A stretch of DNA of 64,000 nucleotides from Anaerococcus rubeinfantis. Its GTDB lineage: Bacteria > Bacillota > Clostridia > Tissierellales > Peptoniphilaceae. Positions 9,832 through 19,823 of the stretch are shown here, piece by piece. Every line of letters begins with the position of its first letter. Position 1 is the stretch's first letter. A model generated the notes under the pieces. It searched no databases, was not told where the DNA came from, and saw nothing but the letters and a program-made list of their open reading frames with translations. A program made the position numbers and the translations under genes. The stretch lies in NCBI RefSeq assembly GCF_001487145.1, contig NZ_LN913016.1, forward strand, positions 1,116,001 through 1,180,000, read 5' to 3'.

Positions 9832-10845
9832 TTAAAATAAGTTAATTAAATCTTTGATTGTAACTAGAAGAATTAAACTCAACAAGAGAATGAATCCTCC
9901 TATGGTAAATTTTTCTTCAATTTTTTTATTTACTCTTTTTTTGCTAATCATTTCAAACAAAGAAGTAAATATTTTTGACCCATCAAGGGCTGGTATTGGA
10001 AGTAGGTTAAAAAATCCTAAATTCACACTAATATATCCCAAAAAGAATAATAAATTCATTGCACCAAGATTTGCCTGTCTACCCATTTCTTTTACAACAC
10101 CAACTGGGCCAGAGAGGGCTGAAAATCCTAATTTCCCTGTAAATAAACTTTTTAATACAGTAAACATTAAAACTATCATGGACCCAACTTCTTTTATTCC
10201 AATTTTAATTGCTTCAAAAAATCCTACATCCTCATTTTTTGGAATAAAACCAAGAAGAGGTCTTTTGTCTTCAAATTTTACTTTAACATTTTTTTCAATT
10301 TCTTTTCCATCTCTTTTTATTTTCAAAGAAATTTCTTCGTTTTTATCATGATTTTTATAAAAATCTTCTAAATTTTTTGTAATATCAGAAAATTCATTTA
10401 TTTTTTCTCCTGAAATTTCTGTTATTTGATCATTTATTTTTAAACCTTGACTTTTTATAGGAGAATTATCTGTAAATTCACCTATTATTGTTGATGGTTT
10501 TCCTGTATTAAAAGATACAATGGCAAATAAAATTGCTGCAAAAATCAAATTTGTCAAAGGTCCTGCAAGAATTGTCAAAAATCTTTTGTAGGCAGGTGCC
10601 TTGTCAAATGATCTTTCATCATCACTTTCATCATCTTCCCCTTCCATGGCACAATATCCACCAATTGGAAAAAGATTTACAGAATAAAGAGTTTCTCCTT
10701 TTTGTTTTGAAAAAATTTTAGGCCCCATGCCAATGGCAAATTCATTAACCTTAATTCCACTTTTTTTCGCTATAATAAAATGTCCAAATTCATGAATCAA
10801 AATCAAAAATAAGAACATAATAATAGATAAAATAACCGACTTCAT
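9832..10845 (-). CDS. rseP: RseP/RasP-type site-2 intramembrane zinc metalloprotease
   Basis: Membrane-embedded M50 protease that clips transmembrane substrates such as anti-sigma factors and signal peptides. The active-site HEFGH is at residues 18-22 in the first helix, the third metal ligand motif is LLPIPALDGSKIF near 285, and a PDZ domain lies between (about 115-195, INDQITEISGEKINEFSDI). Length 337 matches Firmicute RasP. It lies 12 bases after cdsA and 10 before ispG in an envelope/isoprenoid operon. Confidence 0.95.
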   Translation of the reverse strand: MKSVILSIIMFLFLILIHEFGHFIIAKKSGIKVNEFAIGMGPKIFSKQKGETLYSVNLFPIGGYCAMEGEDDESDDERSFDKAPAYKRFLTILAGPLTNLIFAAILFAIVSFNTGKPSTIIGEFTDNSPIKSQGLKINDQITEISGEKINEFSDITKNLEDFYKNHDKNEEISLKIKRDGKEIEKNVKVKFEDKRPLLGFIPKNEDVGFFEAIKIGIKEVGSMIVLMFTVLKSLFTGKLGFSALSGPVGVVKEMGRQANLGAMNLLFFLGYISVNLGFFNLLPIPALDGSKIFTSLFEMISKKRVNKKIEEKFTIGGFILLLSLILLVTIKDLINLF

Positions 10846-10857
10846 TTCTCTCCTAAC

Positions 10858-11634
10858 TTATATTAATGTAAATAAATATATAAAGGGACTAATAAATAAA
10901 ATAGAATCAAACCTATCAAGAATTCCCCCATGACCTGGAATCAAATTTCCATAATCTTTTATTTTACATTTTCTTTTTATAAATGACGCTAATAAATCTC
11001 CGGTTTCTGACAAAAGACTTGCTATTATTGTAAAAATAATTACAAAAATAATGTTTTTATCAAGTTTTATGAAATTTACATAAAGTAAATTTAAAAGGAC
11101 TGCTCCAAAAATCCCTCCAATAAATCCTTCAAGAGTTTTATTTGGAGAAATTGACTCAAGAGATTTTATCTTGTGTTTTCCAAATAAAGAACCAGATAAG
11201 TATGCAAAAGTATCTGATCCCCAGGCAATAATATAAAGCATATATAAATAAGTTTTATTTCCTATCCAAATAGTTGATGACATAAAAATTGAAACATATA
11301 CTATTACAAATAAAAGCCCAAAAAAATCTTCTATTCTGTATTTTTTATTAAAAATCATATAAATAAACATTCCAATAAGAATGAAAATTAAGCCAAATAT
11401 AAATAAATTCAAATCTTTAATATAGGCATTTACTACAAAAAATAAATCTATAAATAAGGCAAGGTTTAAAGGAACATCATATGATAAATTTTTTAGGGCA
11501 TTTACTAATTCTTTTACTGCAATTAAAGAAAATATCCCAAAACCTAGAGCAAAATAAATTCCACCAAGATAGGTTATAAGAATTAAAACAAAAAGAATTA
11601 TTCCCCCACCAAAAAGTCTCTTAACTAGGTTCAT
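10858..11634 (-). CDS. cdsA: Phosphatidate cytidylyltransferase
   Basis: Makes CDP-diacylglycerol, the precursor of acidic phospholipids, at the membrane. The 258-residue protein has about eight hydrophobic helices and the CdsA signature at the C-terminus (SLLSETGDLLASFIKRKCKIKDYGNLIPGHGGILDRFDSILF). DTFAYLSGSLFGKHKI and SPNKTLEGFIGG are also conserved. The start codon overlaps the end of uppS by 14 bases, pointing to translational coupling. Confidence 0.96.
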   Translation of the reverse strand: MNLVKRLFGGGIILFVLILITYLGGIYFALGFGIFSLIAVKELVNALKNLSYDVPLNLALFIDLFFVVNAYIKDLNLFIFGLIFILIGMFIYMIFNKKYRIEDFFGLLFVIVYVSIFMSSTIWIGNKTYLYMLYIIAWGSDTFAYLSGSLFGKHKIKSLESISPNKTLEGFIGGIFGAVLLNLLYVNFIKLDKNIIFVIIFTIIASLLSETGDLLASFIKRKCKIKDYGNLIPGHGGILDRFDSILFISPFIYLFTLI

Positions 11635-12325
11635 TTATACCACCATACCTTCTATCTCTTCCAAAAAATGAATCGACTGCATCATCCAAATCATTTTTTG
11701 AAAAATCTGGCCACAAAATATCTGTAAAATAATATTCAGTGTAGGCCATTTGATAAATTAAAAAATTAGAAATCCTAAGATCTCCCCCCGTCCTAATTAA
11801 AAGATCAGGATCTGGCATATTTGCCGTATACAAATAATTTGAAATATCTTTCTCATTTATATTTTCAAAATCTATCCCATCTTTAGCCATATCTTTAAAA
11901 GCTTTTACAATTTCACTTCTTCCCCCATAATTTATAGCCATATTTAAAACAAGCTTGTCATTGTTTTTTGTAAGCTCGCAAACATCAAGACAAGCCTTGA
12001 TGGTTTTTTCTGGAAGTTTTGATATATCTCCAATAATATTTAATTTTACTTCATTTTCAACGAGTAATTTTGTCTTATCTTTTATAAATTTTGCCAACAA
12101 TTTCATCAAATAATTGACTTCTACTTTTGGTCTTTTCCAATTTTCTGTAGAAAATGCATAAAGAGTTAGATATTTTATGCCCTTTTCCTTAGCATAAAGA
12201 GCAATATCTACAACATTTTCAGAACCTTCCTTGTGACCCATATATCTTGGCAAATTTCTTTTTTGAGCCCACCTACCATTTCCATCAAGAATTATGGCAA
12301 GATGGTTAAGTTCTTTTTCTTTCAT
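11621..12325 (-). CDS. uppS: Undecaprenyl diphosphate synthase (cis-prenyltransferase)
   Basis: Extends farnesyl diphosphate to the C55 carrier lipid used for peptidoglycan and teichoic acid synthesis. The protein has LAIILDGNGRWAQKR (catalytic Asp near residue 14), RYMGHKEGSENV, YLTLYAFSTENWKRP, MAINYGGRSEI and PDLLIRTGGDLRISNFL. At 234 residues it has normal length. It is the first gene of uppS-cdsA-rseP-ispG-polC and is transcribed divergently from the RluD-like gene. Confidence 0.97.
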   Translation of the reverse strand: MKEKELNHLAIILDGNGRWAQKRNLPRYMGHKEGSENVVDIALYAKEKGIKYLTLYAFSTENWKRPKVEVNYLMKLLAKFIKDKTKLLVENEVKLNIIGDISKLPEKTIKACLDVCELTKNNDKLVLNMAINYGGRSEIVKAFKDMAKDGIDFENINEKDISNYLYTANMPDPDLLIRTGGDLRISNFLIYQMAYTEYYFTDILWPDFSKNDLDDAVDSFFGRDRRYGGINEPS

Positions 12326-12356
12326 GCGTCCTTCCTTCTAATTTTATCTCTATATG

Positions 12357-12365
12357 ATTATACCA
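12357..12365 (-). promoter_or_regulatory. Extended -10 promoter of uppS operon
   Basis: On the minus strand TGGTATAAT is an extended -10 element (TG-N-TATAAT), 32 bases before the uppS start codon. No convincing -35 hexamer was seen at 16-18 bases. Confidence 0.55.
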
Positions 12366-12425
12366 TAAGAATTCTTCCAAAATAAAAAGCTAAATTATTT
12401 TTTTGAAATATAAAAATGAGGATTT

Positions 12426-12453
12426 TGTATATATTTTTTCATAATGCTATAAT
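12426..12453 (+). promoter_or_regulatory. Promoter of the RluD-like gene; predicted leaderless transcript
   Basis: TTGTAT, a 17-base spacer and TGCTATAAT (extended -10, TATAAT at 12448-12453). Only six bases separate the -10 from the ATG at 12460, so transcription should begin at or next to the start codon. No Shine-Dalgarno is present. Confidence 0.7.
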
Positions 12454-12459
12454 TTAACT

Positions 12460-13359
12460 ATGAAAATTAAAGCAAATAAAGAAATTAGAATTGATAAATA
12501 TCTTTCAGATATTTTTGAAGAAATTCCTAGAGAAAAGGTGAAAGATTTTATCAAGGATGAAAAAATAAAAGTAAATAATAAAAAAATAAAACCTTCCTAC
12601 AAATTAATTTTAGAAGATGAAATAGAAATTTCTGATAAATTATTTGAAAAAGCAAAAATTGAAGCTGAAGATATGAATTTAAAAATAATTTATGAAAATG
12701 AAGATTTTGCAATTATTGACAAGGATAAAAATGTAATTGTCCATCCAGCAGGATCAATTGTAAGTGGAACTTTGGTCAACGGACTTTTGGATTATTTTGG
12801 CTATGATAATTTATCTCATATCGGAGGTGATGATAGGCCAGGAATTGTTCACAGACTTGATAAGGATACAACGGGTCTTATGGTAATTGCAAAAAGCAAT
12901 TCATCTTACAAATATTTGAAAAATCTTTTTGAAACAAGAAAAGTTGACAAGGAATATTTGGCAATTTGTAATGGGATTTTCCAAAAAAAATCTGGAACTA
13001 TTCATACTTTTATGGATCGTGATCCAAATAATCGCAGAAAAATGGCAGTTAGAAATTCTGGTCGTGATGCAATTAGTAAATATGAGGTTATTTCAGAAAA
13101 TAATGGCTATTCCTTGGTTAAAATAAAAATTTTAACTGGAAGAACTCATCAAATTAGGGTTCACATGACCCACATTAATCATCCACTTTTGGGAGATCCT
13201 GTTTATGGAAATGTAAAACACAAATTTAATTTGGACCACCAACTACTTCATTGCCACAAATTAGGATTTAAAGATAAAGATGGAATTTATAGAGAATTTT
13301 GTGCAGATGTCCACGAAGATTTTAAAAAATATCAAAAAATTTTGGGTTTAGGAGAATAA
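12460..13359 (+). CDS. RluA/RluD family 23S rRNA pseudouridine synthase
   Basis: Isomerises uridines in RNA, most likely 23S rRNA. An S4 RNA-binding domain (about residues 8-60, IRIDKYLSDIFEEIPREKVKDFI) precedes the catalytic domain with RPGIVHRLDKDTTGLMVIAK, whose HRLDK Asp is the nucleophile (near 134). GRTHQIRVHMTHINHPLLGDPVYG follows. Length 299 is normal for RluD. In Firmicutes this gene often follows lspA; here it stands first in a plus-strand trio with comM and a secretion ATPase. No start codon downstream would keep the S4 domain, so the apparently leaderless ATG at 12460 is retained. Confidence 0.93.
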   Translation: MKIKANKEIRIDKYLSDIFEEIPREKVKDFIKDEKIKVNNKKIKPSYKLILEDEIEISDKLFEKAKIEAEDMNLKIIYENEDFAIIDKDKNVIVHPAGSIVSGTLVNGLLDYFGYDNLSHIGGDDRPGIVHRLDKDTTGLMVIAKSNSSYKYLKNLFETRKVDKEYLAICNGIFQKKSGTIHTFMDRDPNNRRKMAVRNSGRDAISKYEVISENNGYSLVKIKILTGRTHQIRVHMTHINHPLLGDPVYGNVKHKFNLDHQLLHCHKLGFKDKDGIYREFCADVHEDFKKYQKILGLGE

Positions 13360-13360
13360 A

Positions 13361-14890
13361 ATGTATTCAAAAACAAATACAGTAAGTCTTTTGGGACTTG
13401 ATGGAAAAGCGATTGAAGTCGAATCTGATATAACTTCAGGCATACCAGCTTTTAATATTGTGGGTCTTCCCGATTCATCTATAAAAGAATCCAAAGATAG
13501 GATTAGGGTTGCTCTGATAAATTCTGGTTTCAAATTTCCCCAAGGAAGAATTACCATAAATTTATCTCCGGCAGATATAAAAAAAGAAGGAACTCAACTA
13601 GACTTACCAATTGCAATTTCTCTTTTAAAAAGTATGGGAGTAATTGAAAATTCAAAAGATGATTTTATTTTTATAGGAGAGCTTTCACTTGACGGAAGAA
13701 TTGTCCCAGTAAAAGGTGCTCTTGCCATGGTGATTTCTATGAGGGAGAAGGGCTTTAAAAATTTTATAATTTCAAATGATAATAAAGATGAATGTGCAAT
13801 AATAAAAGACTGTAATATTTTTCCATTTTTAAATTTAGAAGAATTAGTTTCATACCTTAACGAAAACACAAAAAAATCTCCCTACAAAATAAAATTATCA
13901 AATATAAGTGAAAATATTACATATCCTTATGATTTTTCTGATATAAAAGGTCAAGATTCTTTAAAAAGAGCCCTAGAAATTGCAGCTGCTGGTGGTCATA
14001 ATTTATTAATGATTGGACCTCCTGGAAGCGGAAAAACTTTTTCCGCCAAACATTTGCCATCAATTTTACCAAATATGGATTTTGAAGAAAAAATTGAAGT
14101 TACAAAAATTTATTCAGTGATGGGACTTCTTGATAGTGGAAAATTAATAAATAATAGGCCCTTTAGGTCTCCCCACCATTCAGCAAGCGAGGTTTCTTTG
14201 ATTGGAGGAGGGGCAAATATTCCAAAAGCAGGAGAAATTACTCTCGCCCATAAAGGAGTTTTATTTTTAGACGAATTTCCAGAATTTTCCAAAAAAACAA
14301 TAGAAGCTTTGAGAGAGCCTTTGGAAAACAAGGAAATAAATATTTCAAGATCAATGGCAAGCATAAAATATCCGTCTGATTTTATTTTGATTGCTGCCAT
14401 GAATCCATGTCCTTGTGGGAATTTTGGAAATCCCTTGAAGGAATGTACTTGCACTCAAAATGAAATAAGAAGATATTTATCAAAATTATCTTCTCCAATT
14501 CTTGATAGGATTGATATTCATATAGAAATAAAACCTGTAAAATACAAAGATTTGGATGATAATATCAAAACAAAATCTTCAAAAGAAATGAGAGAAGAAG
14601 TTCAAAGGGCAAGAGAAATTCAAATAAAAAGATACGAAAATGAAGAGATTTCTACAAATGGAGCTCTTTCTACAAGGCTTATGAAAAAATATATAAAACT
14701 TGATAAAAATGTAAAAGAAATCGGACAAAAAGCCTTTGAAAAATATAATTTTTCTGTAAGATCTTACAATAAAATTATAAAAATGAGTAGAACTATTGCA
14801 GATCTTGATGGATGCGAAAAAATTGAAGCAAAACATCTTCTTGAAGCTGTAAGGTATAGGTCTTTGGATGATAAATATTGGAGTGTGTGA
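13361..14890 (+). CDS. comM: ComM/YifB family Mg-chelatase-like AAA+ ATPase
   Basis: AAA+ protein of the ComM family, whose characterised members promote branch migration during natural transformation. The 509 residues comprise an N-terminal LonC-like domain (DITSGIPAFNIVGLPDSSIKESKDRIRVAL), the AAA+ core with Walker A GPPGSGKTF near 224, the RSPHHSASEVSLIGGG segment, Walker B GVLFLDEFPEF, and the C-terminal Mg_chelatase_C region (MNPCPCGNFGNP). It follows the RluD-like gene with no gap, and its TGA overlaps the ATG of the secretion ATPase. Confidence 0.94.
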   Translation: MYSKTNTVSLLGLDGKAIEVESDITSGIPAFNIVGLPDSSIKESKDRIRVALINSGFKFPQGRITINLSPADIKKEGTQLDLPIAISLLKSMGVIENSKDDFIFIGELSLDGRIVPVKGALAMVISMREKGFKNFIISNDNKDECAIIKDCNIFPFLNLEELVSYLNENTKKSPYKIKLSNISENITYPYDFSDIKGQDSLKRALEIAAAGGHNLLMIGPPGSGKTFSAKHLPSILPNMDFEEKIEVTKIYSVMGLLDSGKLINNRPFRSPHHSASEVSLIGGGANIPKAGEITLAHKGVLFLDEFPEFSKKTIEALREPLENKEINISRSMASIKYPSDFILIAAMNPCPCGNFGNPLKECTCTQNEIRRYLSKLSSPILDRIDIHIEIKPVKYKDLDDNIKTKSSKEMREEVQRAREIQIKRYENEEISTNGALSTRLMKKYIKLDKNVKEIGQKAFEKYNFSVRSYNKIIKMSRTIADLDGCEKIEAKHLLEAVRYRSLDDKYWSV

Positions 14891-16074
14891 TGGATAATAA
14901 TTTGATAAATTCAAATATAGATTTGTATATAAATGAGCTTGTAGAAAAAGCTTTAAAATTAAATGCAAGTGATATCCACATTGAGCCAATGGATCAAAAT
15001 TTTTCAAGAATTAGATATAGGATTGACGGCAAACTTAGAATTATTACTGAGATGGATTATCCTTCATATATAAAACTTTTGACAAGAATAAAATTATCTT
15101 CAAAACTGGATATTTCAGAAAAAAGAAGGCCCCAAGATGGATATTTAAAATTAGAAAAATTTCCTCACATTGATTTTAGAATTTCAACTTTAAATACCAT
15201 AGTTGGTGAAAAATTAGTTTTAAGGATTCTTTCTATAGAAAATTTTAAAAAATCTCAAAATTTATTGGGATTTACTAATAGGTCCAAAGAAATTTTACAA
15301 AAAGCCATTAAAAATAAATCAGGCATGATAATTTTTTCTGGACCAACTGGTTCTGGAAAATCTACTTCCCTTTATTCTTTATTAAATAAATTAAATGATG
15401 AAAATAGAAATATTATTAGCATAGAAAATCCTGTAGAAATAAATATTTTGGGAATTAATCAAATTTCAATTAATGAAAAAATCGGTCTAACTTTTCAAAG
15501 TGCACTTAGGTCAATTTTAAGGCAAGATCCAGATATTATTATGATTGGAGAAATCAGAGATAATGAAACTGCAAAAATGGCAGTAAGAGCTGCCATAACT
15601 GGGCACTTAGTTTTAACAACTTTACATACTAACGATAGTTTTGCATCAATAAATAGACTTCGTGATTTGTCAGTTGAAGATTATCTTATAAAACAATCCG
15701 TAAATACCCTTGCAAGCCAAAGACTTGTAAGAAAACTTTGCTCATGCAAGAAAAAAAGAAAAATTTCAAAAGAAGAATATAATTTTGTAAAAAATTATTT
15801 TGATATAGACGAAGAAACTTATATTTACGATCCAGGATCTTGTGAAAAATGTCACGATGGATATCTAGGAAGAGAAGCTGTTGAAGAAATTGTAGATTTT
15901 GATGATGACTACAAAAATCTTTTCTTTGAAAATAAAAATTTCAGCAAAAATGATTTAGATTTATTGAATAAAGAAAAAAATTTTAAGTCTATGACTTACA
16001 ATGGATTAAAAAAAGTTTTAGATGGTGTCACAAGCTTTGAAGAAATTTTGGATTCAATTTATTATTTTAATTAG
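14890..16074 (+). CDS. GspE/PilB-type secretion or type IV pilus assembly ATPase (orphan)
   Basis: Hexameric ATPase that powers pilus or pseudopilus assembly. The start is ATG 14890, sharing one base with the comM stop (TGATG), with GGAG six bases upstream; a TTG at 14878 is less likely. The core is complete: ASDIHIEP, Walker A SGPTGSGKST near 150, Walker B DPDIIMIGEIRDNETA near 212, a GHLVLTTLHTNDS His box and a Cys4 zinc motif (CSC...CEKC, about 285-325). The 394-residue protein lacks the long N-terminal domain of many PilB/GspE proteins, as in competence ComGA. No pilin, PilC/ComGB or prepilin peptidase gene is nearby. Confidence 0.9.
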   Translation: MDNNLINSNIDLYINELVEKALKLNASDIHIEPMDQNFSRIRYRIDGKLRIITEMDYPSYIKLLTRIKLSSKLDISEKRRPQDGYLKLEKFPHIDFRISTLNTIVGEKLVLRILSIENFKKSQNLLGFTNRSKEILQKAIKNKSGMIIFSGPTGSGKSTSLYSLLNKLNDENRNIISIENPVEINILGINQISINEKIGLTFQSALRSILRQDPDIIMIGEIRDNETAKMAVRAAITGHLVLTTLHTNDSFASINRLRDLSVEDYLIKQSVNTLASQRLVRKLCSCKKKRKISKEEYNFVKNYFDIDEETYIYDPGSCEKCHDGYLGREAVEEIVDFDDDYKNLFFENKNFSKNDLDLLNKEKNFKSMTYNGLKKVLDGVTSFEEILDSIYYFN

Positions 16075-16097
16075 AAATAAATTTAAAAATATTTTTA

Positions 16098-16130
16098 AAA
16101 AAATCGGAGAATTTTCCCCGATTTTTGTTT

Positions 16131-16131
<1 letters not shown>
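16098..16131. terminator. Bidirectional terminator between the plus-strand trio and mnmA
   Basis: AAAAATCGG ... CCGATTTTT forms a stem (one internal A/C mismatch, AT-rich tip) flanked by A- and T-runs on both sides. It can end the rluD-comM-pilB transcript and, read the other way, the mnmA transcript. Confidence 0.85.
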
Positions 16132-18309
<2,178 letters not shown>

Positions 18310-18352
18310 TAAAATTTCCTTTTAATTTATAAAAGACCTAAAAATTTAGGTC

Positions 18353-18574
18353 TTAATCGTCAAATTCTTCTTTTAAAATTTCTTTTAAAACTTCAGCTTC
18401 TTCCTTTGTAAAAGTAATTCCCTTGCTCATTCTTGTATGATCTTCATTCCAATCTCTCAAATCATATTTAGGATCCCTATCATTCCAAGAAACAAGATTT
18501 AATTCCTTTGTCCAACCTTTGGCATTTGTTGAAAGAACTCCCAAATTTTCTACTATATCATATTTTATTGCCAT
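18353..18574 (-). CDS. YdbC-like PC4 family single-strand nucleic-acid-binding protein
   Basis: A 73-residue protein (KYDIVENLGVLSTNAKGWTKELNLVSWN...DLRDWNEDHTRMSKGITFTKEEAEVLKEIL) that closely resembles Lactococcus YdbC, a PC4-like ssDNA-binding fold: four strands followed by a C-terminal helix. Conserved GWTKELNLVSWN and KYDLRDW segments are visible. It starts 8 bases after the hypothetical gene upstream and probably shares its promoter at 19034-19062. The assignment is from memory of the family. Confidence 0.85.
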   Translation of the reverse strand: MAIKYDIVENLGVLSTNAKGWTKELNLVSWNDRDPKYDLRDWNEDHTRMSKGITFTKEEAEVLKEILKEEFDD

Positions 18575-18582
18575 ATAAACTC

Positions 18583-19014
18583 CTAACTATAATAATTTCT
18601 TGGCAAAGATCCAAGCAAAACATATTCAATCTCACTTGTCGCCATCTCCATTTTACGAATTCTGTTTTTTATTCTACCCTTTTGTTTAATAATCTCATCA
18701 TCATCTAAATTTTTAATATCTTCTAAACTTTTAAGAAAATCTTGAATTTTTCTATCGTCAGTTTTATAGAAAAAATCACTTTCTTTAATTCTATCGATTT
18801 TTTCAACAAAATCATAAAGGTTATGATCTCTCAATGAAACATAAGAATCAACAAAAATCCTATCAAGTTTTTCCTTGTCATCATAAAATTGACTAAGATT
18901 TTCATATCCAGTCAAATAAAAATTTAATTCATACTCAGCCTTGATAAGACGAATTTTTAAATCCAACAAATTTTTTTGATTTTTAGTTAAATTATTTTCA
19001 TCAATAAGATCCAT
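18583..19014 (-). CDS. Hypothetical helical protein
   Basis: Not recognised. It encodes 143 residues, mostly charged, predicted alpha-helical and probably cytoplasmic (no signal or membrane segment). It begins MDLIDENNLTKNQKNLLDLKIRLIKAEYELNFYL and has a Lys/Arg-rich segment (KQKGRIKNRIRKMEMATSEIEYVLLG) near the C-terminus. A good Shine-Dalgarno (AAAGGAGAGG) and promoter precede it, and the YdbC gene follows 8 bases later, so the two are probably one operon. Its role may relate to nucleic-acid handling by association only. Confidence 0.75.
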   Translation of the reverse strand: MDLIDENNLTKNQKNLLDLKIRLIKAEYELNFYLTGYENLSQFYDDKEKLDRIFVDSYVSLRDHNLYDFVEKIDRIKESDFFYKTDDRKIQDFLKSLEDIKNLDDDEIIKQKGRIKNRIRKMEMATSEIEYVLLGSLPRNYYS

Positions 19015-19033
19015 ATTATCCTCTCCTTTGAGT

Positions 19034-19062
19034 ATAATATCATAGAATAATTTCTTCTACAA
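19034..19062 (-). promoter_or_regulatory. Promoter of the hypothetical-ydbC operon
   Basis: On the minus strand TTGTAG, a 17-base spacer and TATTAT, 20 bases before the start codon at 19014. Confidence 0.6.
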
Positions 19063-19131
19063 GGATTGTATTATAAAGTTTTTAAAAATCAATTTTTTGA
19101 TTTTTTCTTATATTTTTTATAAATTTTCTCA

Positions 19132-19159
19132 AAAGAAAAAACCTAGTTTATGCTAGGTT
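19132..19159 (-). terminator. Intrinsic terminator downstream of msrA
   Basis: On the minus strand AACCTAG pairs with CTAGGTT (7-bp stem, 6-base loop), followed by TTTTTCTTTT. It lies about 180 bases beyond the msrA stop. A near-copy of the hairpin without the T-run overlaps the msrA stop at 19330-19349. Confidence 0.7.
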
Positions 19160-19349
19160 AAGAGCGTAGACAAAGTCAGTTTAATAATTCATTAATAATT
19201 CAAAAATAAAATTACGCTAAAACCCATCTCGACTAAGTGAGTGAAACGAACGCACGGAGAGATCTCTGAGATTTCTCGACTCACTTCGTTCGCTCAAAAT
19301 GGGGAAAATTTTAGTTTGTCAACAGTCTGAACCTAGTTTAATCTAGGTT
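19140..19349. repeat. Intergenic repeat element with large dyad, flanked by duplicated hairpins
   Basis: The 323-base gap between msrA and the hypothetical gene has no ORF but is structured. Two near-identical 20-base hairpins (AACCTAGTTTA-N2-CTAGGTT at 19140-19159 and 19330-19349) bracket about 170 bases. Inside, CCCAT (19223) to ATGGG (19303) encloses an imperfect dyad with arms such as AAGTGAGT/ACTCACTT, related GAACG/CGTTC blocks, and a 10-base perfect palindrome AGAGATCTCT at the centre. This looks like a small non-autonomous palindromic element that entered the terminator and duplicated it; mobility is inference. Confidence 0.55.
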
Positions 19350-19823
19350 TGGTTTGTCTAATAAATCAATGTGGCAATAGCCACTTGGATTTTTTTCTAA
19401 ATAATCTTGGTGATAATCTTCTGCTTTTACAAAATTTTCTAATTTTTCTACTTGAATTTGGATTTTTCTTTCTTCATTTTTTTGTTTTTCTTCTAAAAAC
19501 TTTTTTGAAAATTCTAAATCTTTTTCATCTTTTGAAAAAATTCCACTTCTGTATTGAAGACCAATATCATTTCCTTGTTTATTTATTGAAAATGGATCAA
19601 TTATATAATAAAAATACTCCAAAATTCTTTTTAGAGAAACTTCTCTTCCATCATAAGTAATTTCTACGGTTTCAGCGTGGTGGGTTTGGTATAAATTTTC
19701 GTAAGTTGTTTTCTCACTATTTCCATTTGCATATCCTACAAGAGTTTTTTCTACTCCTTTTATATCTTTAAAATATGCCTCAACTCCCCAAAAACATCCG
19801 CCTGCTAAATAAATTTTTTTCAT
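19338..19823 (-). CDS. msrA: Peptide methionine sulfoxide reductase MsrA
   Basis: Reduces the S-epimer of methionine sulfoxide in proteins. The start is ATG 19823, overlapping the ThrE subunit stop (ATGA) with GGAGAAAG just upstream; an in-frame TTG at 19838 is unlikely. The catalytic motif GGCFWGVEAYF is at residues 6-16, with AGYANG, TGHAETVEI-like YQTHHAETVEITYD, and GLQYRSGIF following. Length 161 is normal. No MsrB domain or gene is present, and the stop codon lies inside a small repeated hairpin. Confidence 0.96.
   Translation of the reverse strand: MKKIYLAGGCFWGVEAYFKDIKGVEKTLVGYANGNSEKTTYENLYQTHHAETVEITYDGREVSLKRILEYFYYIIDPFSINKQGNDIGLQYRSGIFSKDEKDLEFSKKFLEEKQKNEERKIQIQVEKLENFVKAEDYHQDYLEKNPSGYCHIDLLDKPNLD

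Noticed and set aside
9854-10351. Plus-strand ORF of 165 codons inside rseP
   Set aside because: Antisense to a well-conserved protease gene; no homology recognised and no ribosome-binding site.
14110-15007. Minus-strand ORFs inside comM and the secretion ATPase gene
   Set aside because: Shadows of conserved genes on the plus strand, of atypical composition.
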